Origin: Verrucomicrobiota bacterium
Lineage (GTDB): Bacteria > Verrucomicrobiota > Verrucomicrobiia > Verrucomicrobiales > Akkermansiaceae
Direction: 5' to 3'
Length of the DNA: 64,000 nucleotides
NCBI GenBank assembly: GCA_030835305.1
Contig: JAURPJ010000092.1
Span: 36,455 to 100,454 of the forward strand
The position numbers were made by a program, and so were the translations under genes. The notes beneath the pieces are model-generated. The model saw only the letters and a program-made list of their open reading frames with translations. It did no database searches and was not told where the DNA came from. Position 1 is the first letter of the stretch; each line of letters starts with the position of its first letter. Shown piece after piece: positions 39,881 to 49,219 of this stretch.

Positions 39881-40980
39881 GCAACATCCCGACAGAACAC
39901 GACGATCCCATCAACGCCAAGATTCTCAGCGTCTCCGAAGACCTGGTCTCCGGCTTCCAGCAAGACCCGTTTTCCATCATTGCGGAAGAGTCCGGAGTCG
40001 AACTCAATGTCGTTCTAGAACGCATCCGCGCCATGCTCGAATCCGGAGTCATTCGCCGTGTTCGCCAGACTATGCTCGCCACCAAGCTGGCACACGGAGC
40101 ACTTGTCGCCTGGCGCGTTCCCGAGGAGAAACTCAACGACGCCTTCGACTTCATGGCCAAGGAGGATCCCTTCTCCGGCCACGTTGTCATTCGCTCGACC
40201 GATGGCCAAATCTCCGGATCCGGCTACCGCCTCTGGACCACTCTCAAGGTCCCCCAGGGCGAGTCTCTGGAGGAGCATGGCAACGTCCTCAAACGTCTTG
40301 TTGGGGCCGAGGAATTTATCCTCATGCCGGCCAACGGAGTTTTCGCGCTTGGCGTGGGCCACGTTCGACGCAAGGGCCTTGAACCCGGGGCAAAGTTGGA
40401 TATCCCGGCAGAAATGATGACCACCACAGTCGTCGATCTCACCCAGGAAGAATGGGAGGTCCTCCTCGCCCTCAAAGAAGAACTCGCACCGGATGAAGTC
40501 ATCGTCAATTGCTGGGATCGCCGCGCCGAAATGGCAAGCGTTTCGCTGGAGCGCTTCTATGAAGTTGCCCGAATCCTCGACAGCAAGAAAGTCATTGGTC
40601 GCTTCTCAACCTTCCTTGAACACGTCAAGCCCTCCGACACCGGAAAACGCGTGACACGTTTCAATGGTCTCTTCCACTGGGCCGTTCCCAAGGGTCGTGA
40701 AATGGAGGCTGGCGGTGAAGTCGGCCGCCATCACTGTATGACCCACGCTTACTGGCGCGAAGGGGGGCCCAGGTTTGGTAATGTCAACATCATGGGCGTG
40801 GTTCACGGAACCGAGAAAGACAAGGTGCTTGAGCACAAGGCCGCCATCGACAAACACCTCGAAGCAGTCGGAATCCCTGTCAGCTACACCAACGTTTTTT
40901 GGGGAGGTCGCTCGGAAATAAAACCCTCGGAAATTTCCCCGAAGATTTACCGCGAGTGGCATGAAAAGCATGCCGAATAA
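39877..40980 (+). CDS. double-module Lrp/AsnC-fold protein, siroheme-decarboxylase (AhbA/B, NirDLGH)-like
   Basis: A 367-residue protein made of two consecutive AsnC-type modules. Module 1 (about 1-170) has a winged helix (SIIAEESGVELNVVLERIRA) and an alpha/beta domain (GALVAWRVPEEKLNDAFDFM, then SGYRLWTTLKVPQG). Module 2 (about 185-365) repeats this, with CMTHAYWREGGPRFGNVNIM, the same position and style as the His-containing block of siroheme decarboxylases used in the alternative haem or haem d1 pathways. Usual annotation would be 'Lrp/AsnC transcriptional regulator', but the fusion and the HHCMTHAYW region favour a tetrapyrrole-related enzyme; this is inference. Translationally coupled to the preceding gene (ATGA), hence probably co-expressed with it. 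Other haem genes are not in the window. Confidence 0.75.
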   Translation: MSNIPTEHDDPINAKILSVSEDLVSGFQQDPFSIIAEESGVELNVVLERIRAMLESGVIRRVRQTMLATKLAHGALVAWRVPEEKLNDAFDFMAKEDPFSGHVVIRSTDGQISGSGYRLWTTLKVPQGESLEEHGNVLKRLVGAEEFILMPANGVFALGVGHVRRKGLEPGAKLDIPAEMMTTTVVDLTQEEWEVLLALKEELAPDEVIVNCWDRRAEMASVSLERFYEVARILDSKKVIGRFSTFLEHVKPSDTGKRVTRFNGLFHWAVPKGREMEAGGEVGRHHCMTHAYWREGGPRFGNVNIMGVVHGTEKDKVLEHKAAIDKHLEAVGIPVSYTNVFWGGRSEIKPSEISPKIYREWHEKHAE

Positions 40981-41034
40981 CCGGAAACGAGACGCCAGCT
41001 TGCTTTCGACGCTCTAATTTAAAATCCTCGCCGG

Positions 41035-41544
41035 ATGACCAATCTTGCTTTTTTATTGGCGGGAACCTTGCTGGCGGGCATGTCAGCCTGGGGTGATATC
41101 GTAATCACTGAGATCGTCAGCCAAAATAGCCCTTATGGCCTGGCCTCCGCAGACGGGAACAACTACGATTAGATCGAACTCCACAACAATGGCGTCGTGG
41201 ATATCGATCTTCAGGAAGCTTACCTGACCGACGACCAAAACGATCTCACCAAGTGGCAGGTCGAGAGAAGCTTTATCATTCCGGCGACAGCGGTCTCCGC
41301 GCCCGTCCGATTCACCCCACCGAATCTCAGTTTGATCGCTTCCGATGCCACCTGGATACAAGCCCCGGCCAAGCCCGGAGAGGGATGGCAATCCATCGAC
41401 TACGATGACTCCGCCTGGAGCGATCTTAGTGACTTCAACTTTGAAGGATCGGTCGCCCCGGATGGATCGGAGATCGCCCGGGTCAGATATCGGTCGTATT
41501 CCCCCGTTAAAAAGACGCGCTACTTCCGACTAATCACGAACTAA
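41035..41544 (+). pseudogene. broken lamin-tail-domain secreted protein gene
   Basis: The frame opens at ATG 41035 with a signal peptide (AFLLAGTLLAGMSAWG) and the lamin-tail start DIVITEIVSQNSPYGLA. At 41170-41172 a TAG interrupts it; the surrounding YD-stop-IELHNNG fits the family consensus DWIELYN, so the stop is a Trp (TGG) to TAG change. After the stop, the same frame continues with LQEAYLTDDQNDLTKWQ, then jumps to a later domain fragment (WIQAPAKPGEGWQSIDYDDS) and ends at 41544. Intact members in this phylum are far longer (often with CotH-like domains), so there is also an internal deletion. The 3' end overlaps the convergent epimerase gene by 15 bp. Confidence 0.85.
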
Positions 41545-42411
41545 TTCTTCCATCGCCTCATCGATCGTCGGGTAATGGAATTTGTATCCGGCATCGAGCA
41601 GCACTTGTGGCACGACCTTGGTGCTCGCCAAAAGCCCCTCCTTGGCAAAGTCTCCCAGAAGCAATTTCAAGGCAAAAGCTGGCGCCGAAAAGGGCGTGGG
41701 GCGTCTCATCGCCTTACCCACCGCTCTGGTAAAATCAGCATTCCGCACCGACTCCGGCGCCACCAGATTCACAGGTCCCGAAATCTTTTTTTCCAAAGCG
41801 AAAATCATTCCGTCGATTTCATCTTTCAGGTGGATCCATGGCATCCATTGTTTCCCATCGCCAAGTTTGCCGCCAATTCCCCATTTAAAGATCCCGTTCA
41901 TCTTATCCCAGGCCCGCCCTCCTTTCCCGAGGACAACCCCGGTCCTCAAAAAGACCGTTCGGACACGATGTGGGACTTCAACCGCTCCCTCCCAGTCCCG
42001 ACAAAGCCCAGCCAAATACCCCTCTCCGGGCAAAGTGGTCTCCGTAAGACTCTCATCTCCCCGGTCACCATAGATACCGATCGCCGAAGCATTGAGCAAA
42101 ACTTCCACCCCGGAATTTGAAATCGACCTCGAGAGCTCATTGGTCAAATTGACCCGGCTCTTCCGAAAGTCCACTTTGTGCTTTTCGGTCCATCGCTGAT
42201 CGATGGCCTCTCCTGCCAGATTGATGACCGCCCCCAACCCCTCCAAATCAATTTCTCCTTCTCCCGACCACCTTCGCCAAGCTACCTCATCGTCCTCACG
42301 ATCGGATCGGGAAAACCCGGTAACCTTCCAACCTTTCTCAAGAAGGGCCCTGCATAAGTGGCCTCCAATCCAACCTGACGCACCGACCACTCCTACTGAT
42401 TTTTTTTTCAT
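41530..42411 (-). CDS. TIGR01777-family NAD(P)-dependent epimerase (YfcH/SULA type)
   Basis: A 293-residue extended short-chain dehydrogenase. VGVVGASGWIGGHLCRALLE provides the nucleotide-binding GxxGxxG motif. INLAGEAIDQRWTE, LLNASAIGIYGDRGDE, GIGGKLGDGKQWMPWIHLKD and the C-terminal DUF1731-type end (VVPQVLLDAGYKFHYPTIDEAM) are the landmarks of this family, whose Escherichia coli member is YfcH. The real substrate is not known. The start is ATG 42411 (MKKKSVGVVGAS), since the 14 extra codons upstream are not family-like. It is divergent from lptD with a 90-bp gap. Confidence 0.92.
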   Translation of the reverse strand: MKKKSVGVVGASGWIGGHLCRALLEKGWKVTGFSRSDREDDEVAWRRWSGEGEIDLEGLGAVINLAGEAIDQRWTEKHKVDFRKSRVNLTNELSRSISNSGVEVLLNASAIGIYGDRGDESLTETTLPGEGYLAGLCRDWEGAVEVPHRVRTVFLRTGVVLGKGGRAWDKMNGIFKWGIGGKLGDGKQWMPWIHLKDEIDGMIFALEKKISGPVNLVAPESVRNADFTRAVGKAMRRPTPFSAPAFALKLLLGDFAKEGLLASTKVVPQVLLDAGYKFHYPTIDEAMEELVRD

Positions 42412-42500
42412 CGAACGTTTCAGGTTAGACTTGATCCCGAACAATTCCAGCAAATCCTATCGACAGCTTTTTCACTCCTCCCTAGCCTGTCGCTGGTTTT

Positions 42501-44888
42501 ATGCGTCGGCTGTTCGCTCTCTTCTTTCTGACCTCCCTTCTCGCTGCGAGCCAGGACGAGCTGCCCACGCCCCTTCCTCCCTCGGACCCGGAGGCTCTCA
42601 CGGAGCCTGACGAAGATCCTATTTCCGACCTCCTCAACAACCCGGTTAAAAAGCCCTTCGCCACACTCCCGACAGGAGTCGAAATCTACAGCAAAACAGT
42701 TCGCCTTGATGGCTCGCTAAGCTCGGACCGCAGTAACGTCACTGATGCCATTATTCGCTATGTTGGAGACATCCGTCTGAAAGCCAACAACGGGCTCGAA
42801 GCCTATGCCGACAATGCTGTCGCCAATTTTTCAAAGAAGACGGTCCATCTCACCGGAAATGTCAGCCTTTATCAGGATGGACTTGTCTATCGCGGTCAAT
42901 CCTCCGTCTTTAACCTCGAAACCAAATCCTTCGAGACCCGCGACCTCAGGCTCGGTTTCTCCCCGATTATGCTGAAGGCCAGGAGCATTCGCCAAATCAC
43001 CAGCGATGGGCGGAAGGCATTTGTGGCGGAAGATGCAGGCATCACGACCCACGATGTTGAAAACCCGGACTTCTGGCTGCAAGCCAAGCGCGCTACCATC
43101 TTTCCAGACGACAAGTTGATATTCCAGGACTTCAACCTTCGTGCCGGAAACCGGAACCTCCTTTGGCTTCCCTATTTGGCCCAACCCCTGGACGCGAATC
43201 TGGGCTACCTCGTTGCTCCCGGTGGTCAGACCAACCTGGGAGGCTTTGTGAAGAACCGCTACGGAGTGATGCTCGGCGGCGAGCGCGATCCCGAGACTGG
43301 TGAGAAGAGGGGAGCCTGGCTCCTCTCGCAATGGCACGCCGATTTATATTCCAACAAAGGGCTCGGAATGGGCGTGGACCTATTCGACACCCGCATCGAT
43401 TCGAAAGATGAATTTGGCTTGCTGAAACTTTACTACATTCACGATCTCAATCCCGAGGACGAACGTGCCGGAGTCGACCGGGGCAACCTCAACCCAAACC
43501 GATACCGTGCAGAATTCGTCCACCGAATTCCGTTCCGCGAGACCCCCGTCTCAAAATACTCTTTCGATGCCAACCTCACCCTGCTCAGCGACGCATACTA
43601 TCTCGAAGATTTCGACCCGACTCTCTTCCGCATCAACCGGGCACCCGACAACTACCTCGGATTTGCAAGACGCTCCGAGAACAGCCTGACCCAGCTTGGA
43701 GCACGACTGAGGCTCAATGACTTTTATCAAAGCGACACCCGGCTTCCCGAGTTCACCCACGATTGGATCCGACAGCCCTTCCTCGATTCACCAGTCCTCT
43801 ACGAGAGCCAAACCTCGCTTGGCATTTACAAGGAAAGGCTCGCCGAATTTCAACGAGACAGCCTCAAGAGCCAGGCCGGGGACCTCCTCCCCGGAGATCC
43901 CCGGCTCGACGAAATTAACCGCCTTCTCGATGAGCGAGGTTTTGCCCGTTTCCACACCTATCACGAGTTTTCGCTCCCGGTCAAAGCAGGCCATTTAAAT
44001 GTCGTGCCGCGCTTCGGTGCCGGTCACACCAACTATCAAGCGGTCGAGGGGCCGGATGACTCCACCAATCGCACCCACGTTTCCGCTACCGTCGATGTCT
44101 CAACCAAGCTCACCAAACTCCTCCCCGATTTCACGAGTGAAAAATGGGGAATTGATGGCACACGCCACGTCATAGAGCCCTACGCTTCACTCAGCTGGCT
44201 CTCCACCAACGAACTCGATTCATCCTTCGGCCGCGTCGATCGCCTGACTCCCACCAGTCGGCCCAGACCACGACAAGTCGGGCGCTTTACCGCCATCGAT
44301 GACCTGCAGAACTGGAGCATTCTGCGACTGGGCATGAGAAACCGCCTCGTCACCCGCCGCGACGGAGGAACCCACGACTGGCTCATGATGGATACCTACC
44401 TCGATGCCTTCATTGAGGACCCGGAACTCGATCGCGATTTCTCAAATCTTTACAATGACATTCATTGGAACCCGGTCCCTTGGTTAGAACTGAATCTTGA
44501 AACCCAATTCCCAGTTTCCACCACCGATAACTTTACCGAGGTCGCCTCTTCCCTAAGCTTCATGCCGAACGATGACCTTGAATTTAACATCGGCTACCGC
44601 CACCTGAACAACCACCCCACCCTCCGCGACTCGGACCGCCTTGTGCTCGAGAGCTTCGCCCGTCTCAACGACTACTGGGGAATTGGAACCTACCACCGCT
44701 TCGAACTCGTCGACAGCACTCTGGAGCTGCAGCAATACAACGTTCACTACGACTTTAATTCCTTCGTCGGCTCTGCCGGATTCTTCATTCGAAACAACCG
44801 GGAACAGGATGAATACGGAATCATGTTCAGCTTTGGCATTAAGGAAATTCCAAGCCTTTCCTTGCCAATCCAGATTGGAGCGCAATGA
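42501..44888 (+). CDS. lptD: LPS-assembly outer-membrane protein LptD
   Basis: A 795-residue outer-membrane protein that inserts lipopolysaccharide into the outer leaflet together with LptE. It has a signal peptide (RRLFALFFLTSLLAAS), an OstA/LptA-like beta-jellyroll domain in the first third (KTVRLDGSLSS, RLKANNGLEAYADNA, TVHLTGNVSLYQDG), then the barrel domain starting near residue 210 (LLWLPYLAQPLDANLGYLVAPG), continuing as aromatic beta strands up to the end. Similar sequences across the Gram-negatives are called OstA or LptD. The inter-domain cysteines found in proteobacterial LptD are absent. The gene ends by overlapping the nitroreductase start (ATGA). Presence of lptD implies an LPS-containing outer membrane. 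Confidence 0.88.
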   Translation: MRRLFALFFLTSLLAASQDELPTPLPPSDPEALTEPDEDPISDLLNNPVKKPFATLPTGVEIYSKTVRLDGSLSSDRSNVTDAIIRYVGDIRLKANNGLEAYADNAVANFSKKTVHLTGNVSLYQDGLVYRGQSSVFNLETKSFETRDLRLGFSPIMLKARSIRQITSDGRKAFVAEDAGITTHDVENPDFWLQAKRATIFPDDKLIFQDFNLRAGNRNLLWLPYLAQPLDANLGYLVAPGGQTNLGGFVKNRYGVMLGGERDPETGEKRGAWLLSQWHADLYSNKGLGMGVDLFDTRIDSKDEFGLLKLYYIHDLNPEDERAGVDRGNLNPNRYRAEFVHRIPFRETPVSKYSFDANLTLLSDAYYLEDFDPTLFRINRAPDNYLGFARRSENSLTQLGARLRLNDFYQSDTRLPEFTHDWIRQPFLDSPVLYESQTSLGIYKERLAEFQRDSLKSQAGDLLPGDPRLDEINRLLDERGFARFHTYHEFSLPVKAGHLNVVPRFGAGHTNYQAVEGPDDSTNRTHVSATVDVSTKLTKLLPDFTSEKWGIDGTRHVIEPYASLSWLSTNELDSSFGRVDRLTPTSRPRPRQVGRFTAIDDLQNWSILRLGMRNRLVTRRDGGTHDWLMMDTYLDAFIEDPELDRDFSNLYNDIHWNPVPWLELNLETQFPVSTTDNFTEVASSLSFMPNDDLEFNIGYRHLNNHPTLRDSDRLVLESFARLNDYWGIGTYHRFELVDSTLELQQYNVHYDFNSFVGSAGFFIRNNREQDEYGIMFSFGIKEIPSLSLPIQIGAQ

Positions 44889-45544
44889 TCTCGCGCATGA
44901 GCCAGCTTTCTCCCCAGGACCTTATCGATCAGCTTCAGTGGCGCTACGCCACCAAGAAATTTGATGCTACCAAGACCATCCCCGGTGAGGTCTGGTCGGC
45001 CATCGCAAGCTCCTTGGTTCTCACTCCTTCATCCTTCGGTCTTCAACCCTGGCACTTCATCACCATCCGTGACCAGAAGATCAAAGAAGAACTTCTCCCC
45101 CACTCCTGGGGACAAGCACAGGTGACCGACTGCTCCCACTTCGTCGTTCTTACCGCCAGGATTTCGATGACAGAGGCTGAGATTGACTCCTTTCTGGCAC
45201 GCACCATCGAGATTCGGGGAGGCAAAATCGACCAACTCAATCCTTACCGCGATATGATGGTCGGCTTCACCAAAAACATGGATGACACCGCCAAACTTCA
45301 GTGGGCCAAGCTCCAAACCTACATTGCCCTCGGTCAATTGATGACGAGTGCCGCAGTGCTGGGAGTCGATGCCTGCCCCATGGAAGGAATAGCCCCTGCT
45401 GAATACGATCGCATTCTGGGACTTGAGGAAAAAGGCCTCACAACTTCGGTCGCCTGCGCACTCGGTTACCGTTCCTCCGAGGATAAGTACGCGACCACAC
45501 CAAAAGTCCGCTTTGAGGAAAGCGATGTCCTGACGCTACTCTGA
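44885..45544 (+). CDS. nitroreductase-family flavoenzyme (NfsB-like)
   Basis: A 219-residue FMN-binding reductase. The N-terminal QWRYATKKFD with the FMN-contact Arg-Tyr-Ala is followed by LTPSSFGLQPWHF (flavin and substrate contact), SWGQAQVTDCSHFVVLTA and GVDACPMEGIAPAEYD, and GLTTSVACALGYR near the end binds the flavin phosphate. It is related to NfsB, dihydropteridine reductase and similar NAD(P)H-dependent enzymes. Start: ATG 44885 overlapping the lptD stop, or ATG 44897. Translation coupled to lptD is unusual functionally and may be coincidental. The 3' end overlaps the convergent membrane protein gene by 9 bp. Confidence 0.92.
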   Translation: MISRMSQLSPQDLIDQLQWRYATKKFDATKTIPGEVWSAIASSLVLTPSSFGLQPWHFITIRDQKIKEELLPHSWGQAQVTDCSHFVVLTARISMTEAEIDSFLARTIEIRGGKIDQLNPYRDMMVGFTKNMDDTAKLQWAKLQTYIALGQLMTSAAVLGVDACPMEGIAPAEYDRILGLEEKGLTTSVACALGYRSSEDKYATTPKVRFEESDVLTLL

Positions 45545-46039
45545 TGTCGGGTCCGGTGATCGAGAGTCGGACTGCGCCTTCTCAGCAAGATCAAGATACT
45601 GCCGAAAAGAAGGTTCATCCTCCACGACATCTTTCACCGCCCTCATGTAAATAAATTCGGCGATCTTTGTCAGATCCTCATTCTGTTTCCGCTTGCCCAC
45701 CAGGCCGATTTCGATCGAATCCTTGCGCTTCACAAATCTGACTTTGATTGCCTCCTTGAGATGTGAAACCGCTTCGTCGGACGGCACTCCCAGCTTGGCT
45801 GCATACTCCGTCTCCTCGGCAATCTCTTTCAAAACCTCCTCGTCGCTCAAAACTTTCTGAAAGGCCGATTCCCACGTGTCGCCCAGCTTATCTTTCAGCT
45901 CTTCGCTCAGCCCTTTGAGCGGAATCGCAATCCCTCTGAAAGAATTTGCATTCATCTTCCATGTGTAGAAGCCAAAGCCCGATCCCCCCACGAGAATCAA
46001 CCCGAGGATCGCGGTGACAAGGAACGTCTTCTTGTTCAT
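45536..46039 (-). CDS. small single-span membrane protein, unknown function
   Basis: A 167-residue protein with an N-terminal membrane helix (VTAILGLILVGGSGFGFYTW, about residues 8-27) and a charged, helical extracytoplasmic domain with many Glu and Lys. The composition and a Ser/Pro-rich end suggest a soluble domain with helical bundles. No conserved motif was recognised. It converges on the nitroreductase (9-bp overlap) and lies head to head with the M16 peptidase gene (128 bp between the starts). Confidence 0.75.
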   Translation of the reverse strand: MNKKTFLVTAILGLILVGGSGFGFYTWKMNANSFRGIAIPLKGLSEELKDKLGDTWESAFQKVLSDEEVLKEIAEETEYAAKLGVPSDEAVSHLKEAIKVRFVKRKDSIEIGLVGKRKQNEDLTKIAEFIYMRAVKDVVEDEPSFRQYLDLAEKAQSDSRSPDPTSE

Positions 46040-46167
46040 GCAAATTGATTAACACTTTTAAAAGCCGCGGTCAGGAACTTTCACACAAAAATCCCATACC
46101 CTCTTTTCTCCCACTCATTCTTGAATTCGATATTGGACGTTGCGATCCGATAACGCCATTCTCCGGC

Positions 46168-48684
46168 ATGGAATTTCCCGCCAGCACGGCAAGACTCGTC
46201 ACGCTTGATCCCGAATTCGATACACTCCTGGACCCCAACAAAGAGTCTCCGGTCATTTCAGCCCAAATCTGGGTCGAAACCGGGTCCCAGCACGAATCCG
46301 CCCTCGCCGGTTCCGGCATCTCGCACCTCCTCGAGCACATGGTCTTCAAAGGAACCGACCGCTTCTCAGGCGAGGCCCTCTCGCAAGAAGTGCAGGCGGC
46401 CGGAGGCCAGTGGAACGCCTACACGTCCTTTGATCGCACGGTCTACTACATTGACGGCCCCGCCAGATCGCTCGACCTCTTTCTTTCCGCTCTCATCGAG
46501 ATGGTCTTTCGCCCCACCTTCCCCGAAGATGAATACGAAAAGGAAAAAGATGTCATTCGGCGCGAAATTGCGATGGGGCTCGACGATCCGGATTCCGTCT
46601 CCTCGCAACTCCTCTTTCGAACCTGCTACCAGCGCGACAACCGACGCCACCCGGTTATTGGCCACCGCGATCTCTTCGACGCCATCACTTACGATGAGAT
46701 GAAGACCTACCACGCCGCCAAATATCGTCCCCACAATTCCTTCCTCGTCCTCTCCGGCGGCTTCGATCCGGCCGAGGCCAAATCCATCATCAAACGCGAA
46801 CTCGCCAAAGGCCTCCGCCCACCGGCCTCCTTTCCCATCGTCGCTCCCGTCGAACCACGCCAAATGGGACCACGCCGTGCCTCCCGTTCATTTGCCATTC
46901 CCAACACCCACCTTGCCCTCACATGGCAAATCCCCGGTCTCACCCACGAGGACGCTCCCGCACTTGACCTTCTTTCCGTCATCCTCGGCGGGGGCCGGAC
47001 CTCCCCGCTCTACCGCGTCATCCGCGAGGAAAAATCGCTCGCACATTCCATCGGAGCCTATTCCTGGATGCCCGCCGACGGACCCGGAATTTTTAGCGCC
47101 TATGCCGAGGTTGAACCCAAAAACACGGAAACCGTCGAAAAGGAAATACTCTATCAAATTCAGAAACTTGGGGGCGCCGACCTTACCCGCCCCATCGCCC
47201 GGGCATTTCGTCAGATCGCGTCGCAGCAATTCAAAACGCTCACCACCGCCTCAGGTCGGGCCTCGGACCTTGCCTCCAATTGGCACAATGCACGCGATCT
47301 CAATTACACCCGGTCTGCGATCCAAAAACTTTCCCGGGTGACCGAGGGCCATCTTCGCCGCGCAATCCAGACCTATCTCAATGAGGAAAATCTCACTGTC
47401 ACCACCCTGATTCCCGAGAGCCAGGAAACAGAATTCTCGGCGCATGCCTCCCCGTCTGGTCCTGACAAAATTAGCGAGCACACCTTGTCAAACGGACTGA
47501 GAGTTATCCTTCAACGTGACCCCACTGTCCCCGCTGTTTACAGCCAGACTTCCCTGCTTGCGGGGTCACTATCAGAATCCCCCGAATCAGCAGGTTTGAA
47601 CTCCTTGACCTCCCGCCTTCTTACCAAAGGCACGAATACCCGCGATGCCCAAAATATCGCCGAAACCCTAGAGGATCTTGGCGCAAGTATCGGAGCCGCA
47701 GCCGGTAACAACACCCTCATGCTTTCCTCCTACTGCCTGCGCGCCGACCTCCAGACCGTAATCAGTTTGCTGGGCGAAATCATTCGTGAGCCCAGCTTTC
47801 CCGGAGATGCCATCGAGCGCGAAAAAGCAGCCCTCATCGCCGGCCTCGAAGAACTCCTCGAGGATCCCGCCAGCCGGGCTTTCCGCGAAATGCGCTACCA
47901 ACTCTGGAATGGTCACGGCTACGGTGTACCCTCTTCGGGAACTGTCGAATCGCTCCAATCGCTCGACCGTCTCACGATTTCCGCACAGCACTCGCGCTAC
48001 TTCACCGCCAGGAACATGGTCTGTGCCTTCTTTGGAGATCTTGACCCCGAAGCGACTCTCGAGGCACTGGAAAAATCACTCGGTACGCTCCCCGCCGGTG
48101 ATCCACCTTCCTTCGGGGAGGCAATCGCCGCCCAAGCAGGCGAGCACGCCCTCAAACTTGAGAAACAACAGGCCGTCCTTGCCATCGGCTTCCCCGGACT
48201 CGCGCAAGACGACCACCGCCGCTTTGCGCTTGAACTGATCGATGCCTATTGCTCCGATATGGCGGGACCGCTCTTTACCCGGATTCGCGAGGAACTCGGG
48301 CTCGCCTACTATGTGAGCACCTCGCAATTCCTCGGCATCAACACCGGTCTCTTCACCTTCTATCTCGGCACCGCGCCCGATCAACTCGACTTCGCCCGTC
48401 GAGAGTTACAAGGCGAAATCACCAAAATCATCGAAGACGGAATCCCTGCCGATGCCATCGAGCGAGTCAAAGCGAATGTGGAGGCCCGGGAGGCGCTCCG
48501 TAATCAAAGCCCCTCCGCCCGCGCCAGAATGGCCGCACTTGATGTTCTCCTCGGCTACCCCGCCGACCACCACCTCTCACAGAGCAAACTCCTCAACGCT
48601 GTCACTGCAGAGGAGATTCACCAACTTGCCAAAGAGCTCTTCAACAAAGACAAAGCCACCATCGTGACCGTCTCCCCGGGCTAA
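46168..48684 (+). CDS. M16-family zinc metallopeptidase with two M16 halves
   Basis: An 838-residue peptidase with the clam-like arrangement of two homologous halves, as in pitrilysin-like and processing-peptidase-like enzymes. The first half carries the inverted zinc motif HLLEH (His53, Glu56, His57) and the third ligand Glu133 in RREIAMG. The second half (from about residue 430, LSNGLRVILQRDPTVPAVYS) lacks the HxxEH motif (GLNSLTSRLL instead) and serves as the substrate-holding half. No signal peptide is evident with the ATG at 46168; the longer upstream frame from 46045 has no family similarity. Substrate unknown. Length is close to the usual two-domain type. Confidence 0.93.
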   Translation: MEFPASTARLVTLDPEFDTLLDPNKESPVISAQIWVETGSQHESALAGSGISHLLEHMVFKGTDRFSGEALSQEVQAAGGQWNAYTSFDRTVYYIDGPARSLDLFLSALIEMVFRPTFPEDEYEKEKDVIRREIAMGLDDPDSVSSQLLFRTCYQRDNRRHPVIGHRDLFDAITYDEMKTYHAAKYRPHNSFLVLSGGFDPAEAKSIIKRELAKGLRPPASFPIVAPVEPRQMGPRRASRSFAIPNTHLALTWQIPGLTHEDAPALDLLSVILGGGRTSPLYRVIREEKSLAHSIGAYSWMPADGPGIFSAYAEVEPKNTETVEKEILYQIQKLGGADLTRPIARAFRQIASQQFKTLTTASGRASDLASNWHNARDLNYTRSAIQKLSRVTEGHLRRAIQTYLNEENLTVTTLIPESQETEFSAHASPSGPDKISEHTLSNGLRVILQRDPTVPAVYSQTSLLAGSLSESPESAGLNSLTSRLLTKGTNTRDAQNIAETLEDLGASIGAAAGNNTLMLSSYCLRADLQTVISLLGEIIREPSFPGDAIEREKAALIAGLEELLEDPASRAFREMRYQLWNGHGYGVPSSGTVESLQSLDRLTISAQHSRYFTARNMVCAFFGDLDPEATLEALEKSLGTLPAGDPPSFGEAIAAQAGEHALKLEKQQAVLAIGFPGLAQDDHRRFALELIDAYCSDMAGPLFTRIREELGLAYYVSTSQFLGINTGLFTFYLGTAPDQLDFARRELQGEITKIIEDGIPADAIERVKANVEAREALRNQSPSARARMAALDVLLGYPADHHLSQSKLLNAVTAEEIHQLAKELFNKDKATIVTVSPG

Positions 48685-49198
48685 AGAAAACTCTGGAGGG
48701 TGGAATCGATTACGGGGTCGTCCCCGTGCTCTCTCGCGACTTATCATCCTCATCAACCGGAAGCTCGATCATCCTGGAAGTGGGCGAAAATGCTCCCGCC
48801 CCCCCACCTTACCCTTCCAAAAAAAGAAGCGTGTCTCCTCGATGATCGGAAGCCCCCGAATATCACTGCCTGTCTCGACAAGTGCATAAACATCGCCCGG
48901 AACCGTCCATCCGCAGAAAATCACCCGCTGTTCATTGCCGGAATTAGCAACTCGCGTCAGAGCGTCACCGGAAACAAAATAAGAGGGGGATTCACCAGGG
49001 TACGGGCTGGCTATCTTTTAAAAACGCCGCTGGCAATTTCAGGACGCTCCATGGCACGGCGCGGAAGCGGATCCACCGCTTTGGCAGGACGCCGACAATC
49101 CATAATACGGCAAGGATGAAGGAAAATCATTATTATGATAATCAAAATGCCCTCAAAGAAGTTGGGCCTCAGGTGAAAAGAGGCGGCTTATCCGACCG
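48685..49198. other. 514-bp stretch without an intact gene
   Basis: Between the M16 gene and the PSD gene there is no intact open frame of convincing quality. A coding-like minus-strand frame with a break in a G7 tract is listed separately (48753-49017). The remaining 49020-49198 contains only short frames and no clear promoter or terminator. Confidence 0.5.
48753..49017 (-). pseudogene. possible gene relic broken in a G7 tract
   Basis: On the minus strand a frame without start reads convincingly (SYFVSGDALTRVANSG, then VIFCGWTVPGDVYALVETGS and LPIIEETRFFFWKGKVGG) until a run of seven G (C7 at about 48799-48805 on the plus strand), then stops at 48769. Moving one frame at the G-run extends it as SIFAHFQDDRASG to a stop at 48753. 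No ATG, GTG or TTG in a suitable place opens it. It probably is the 3' remnant of a lost gene; family unknown. Confidence 0.35.
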
Positions 49199-49219
49199 TT
49201 GACTAATTGCAGACTCCTG

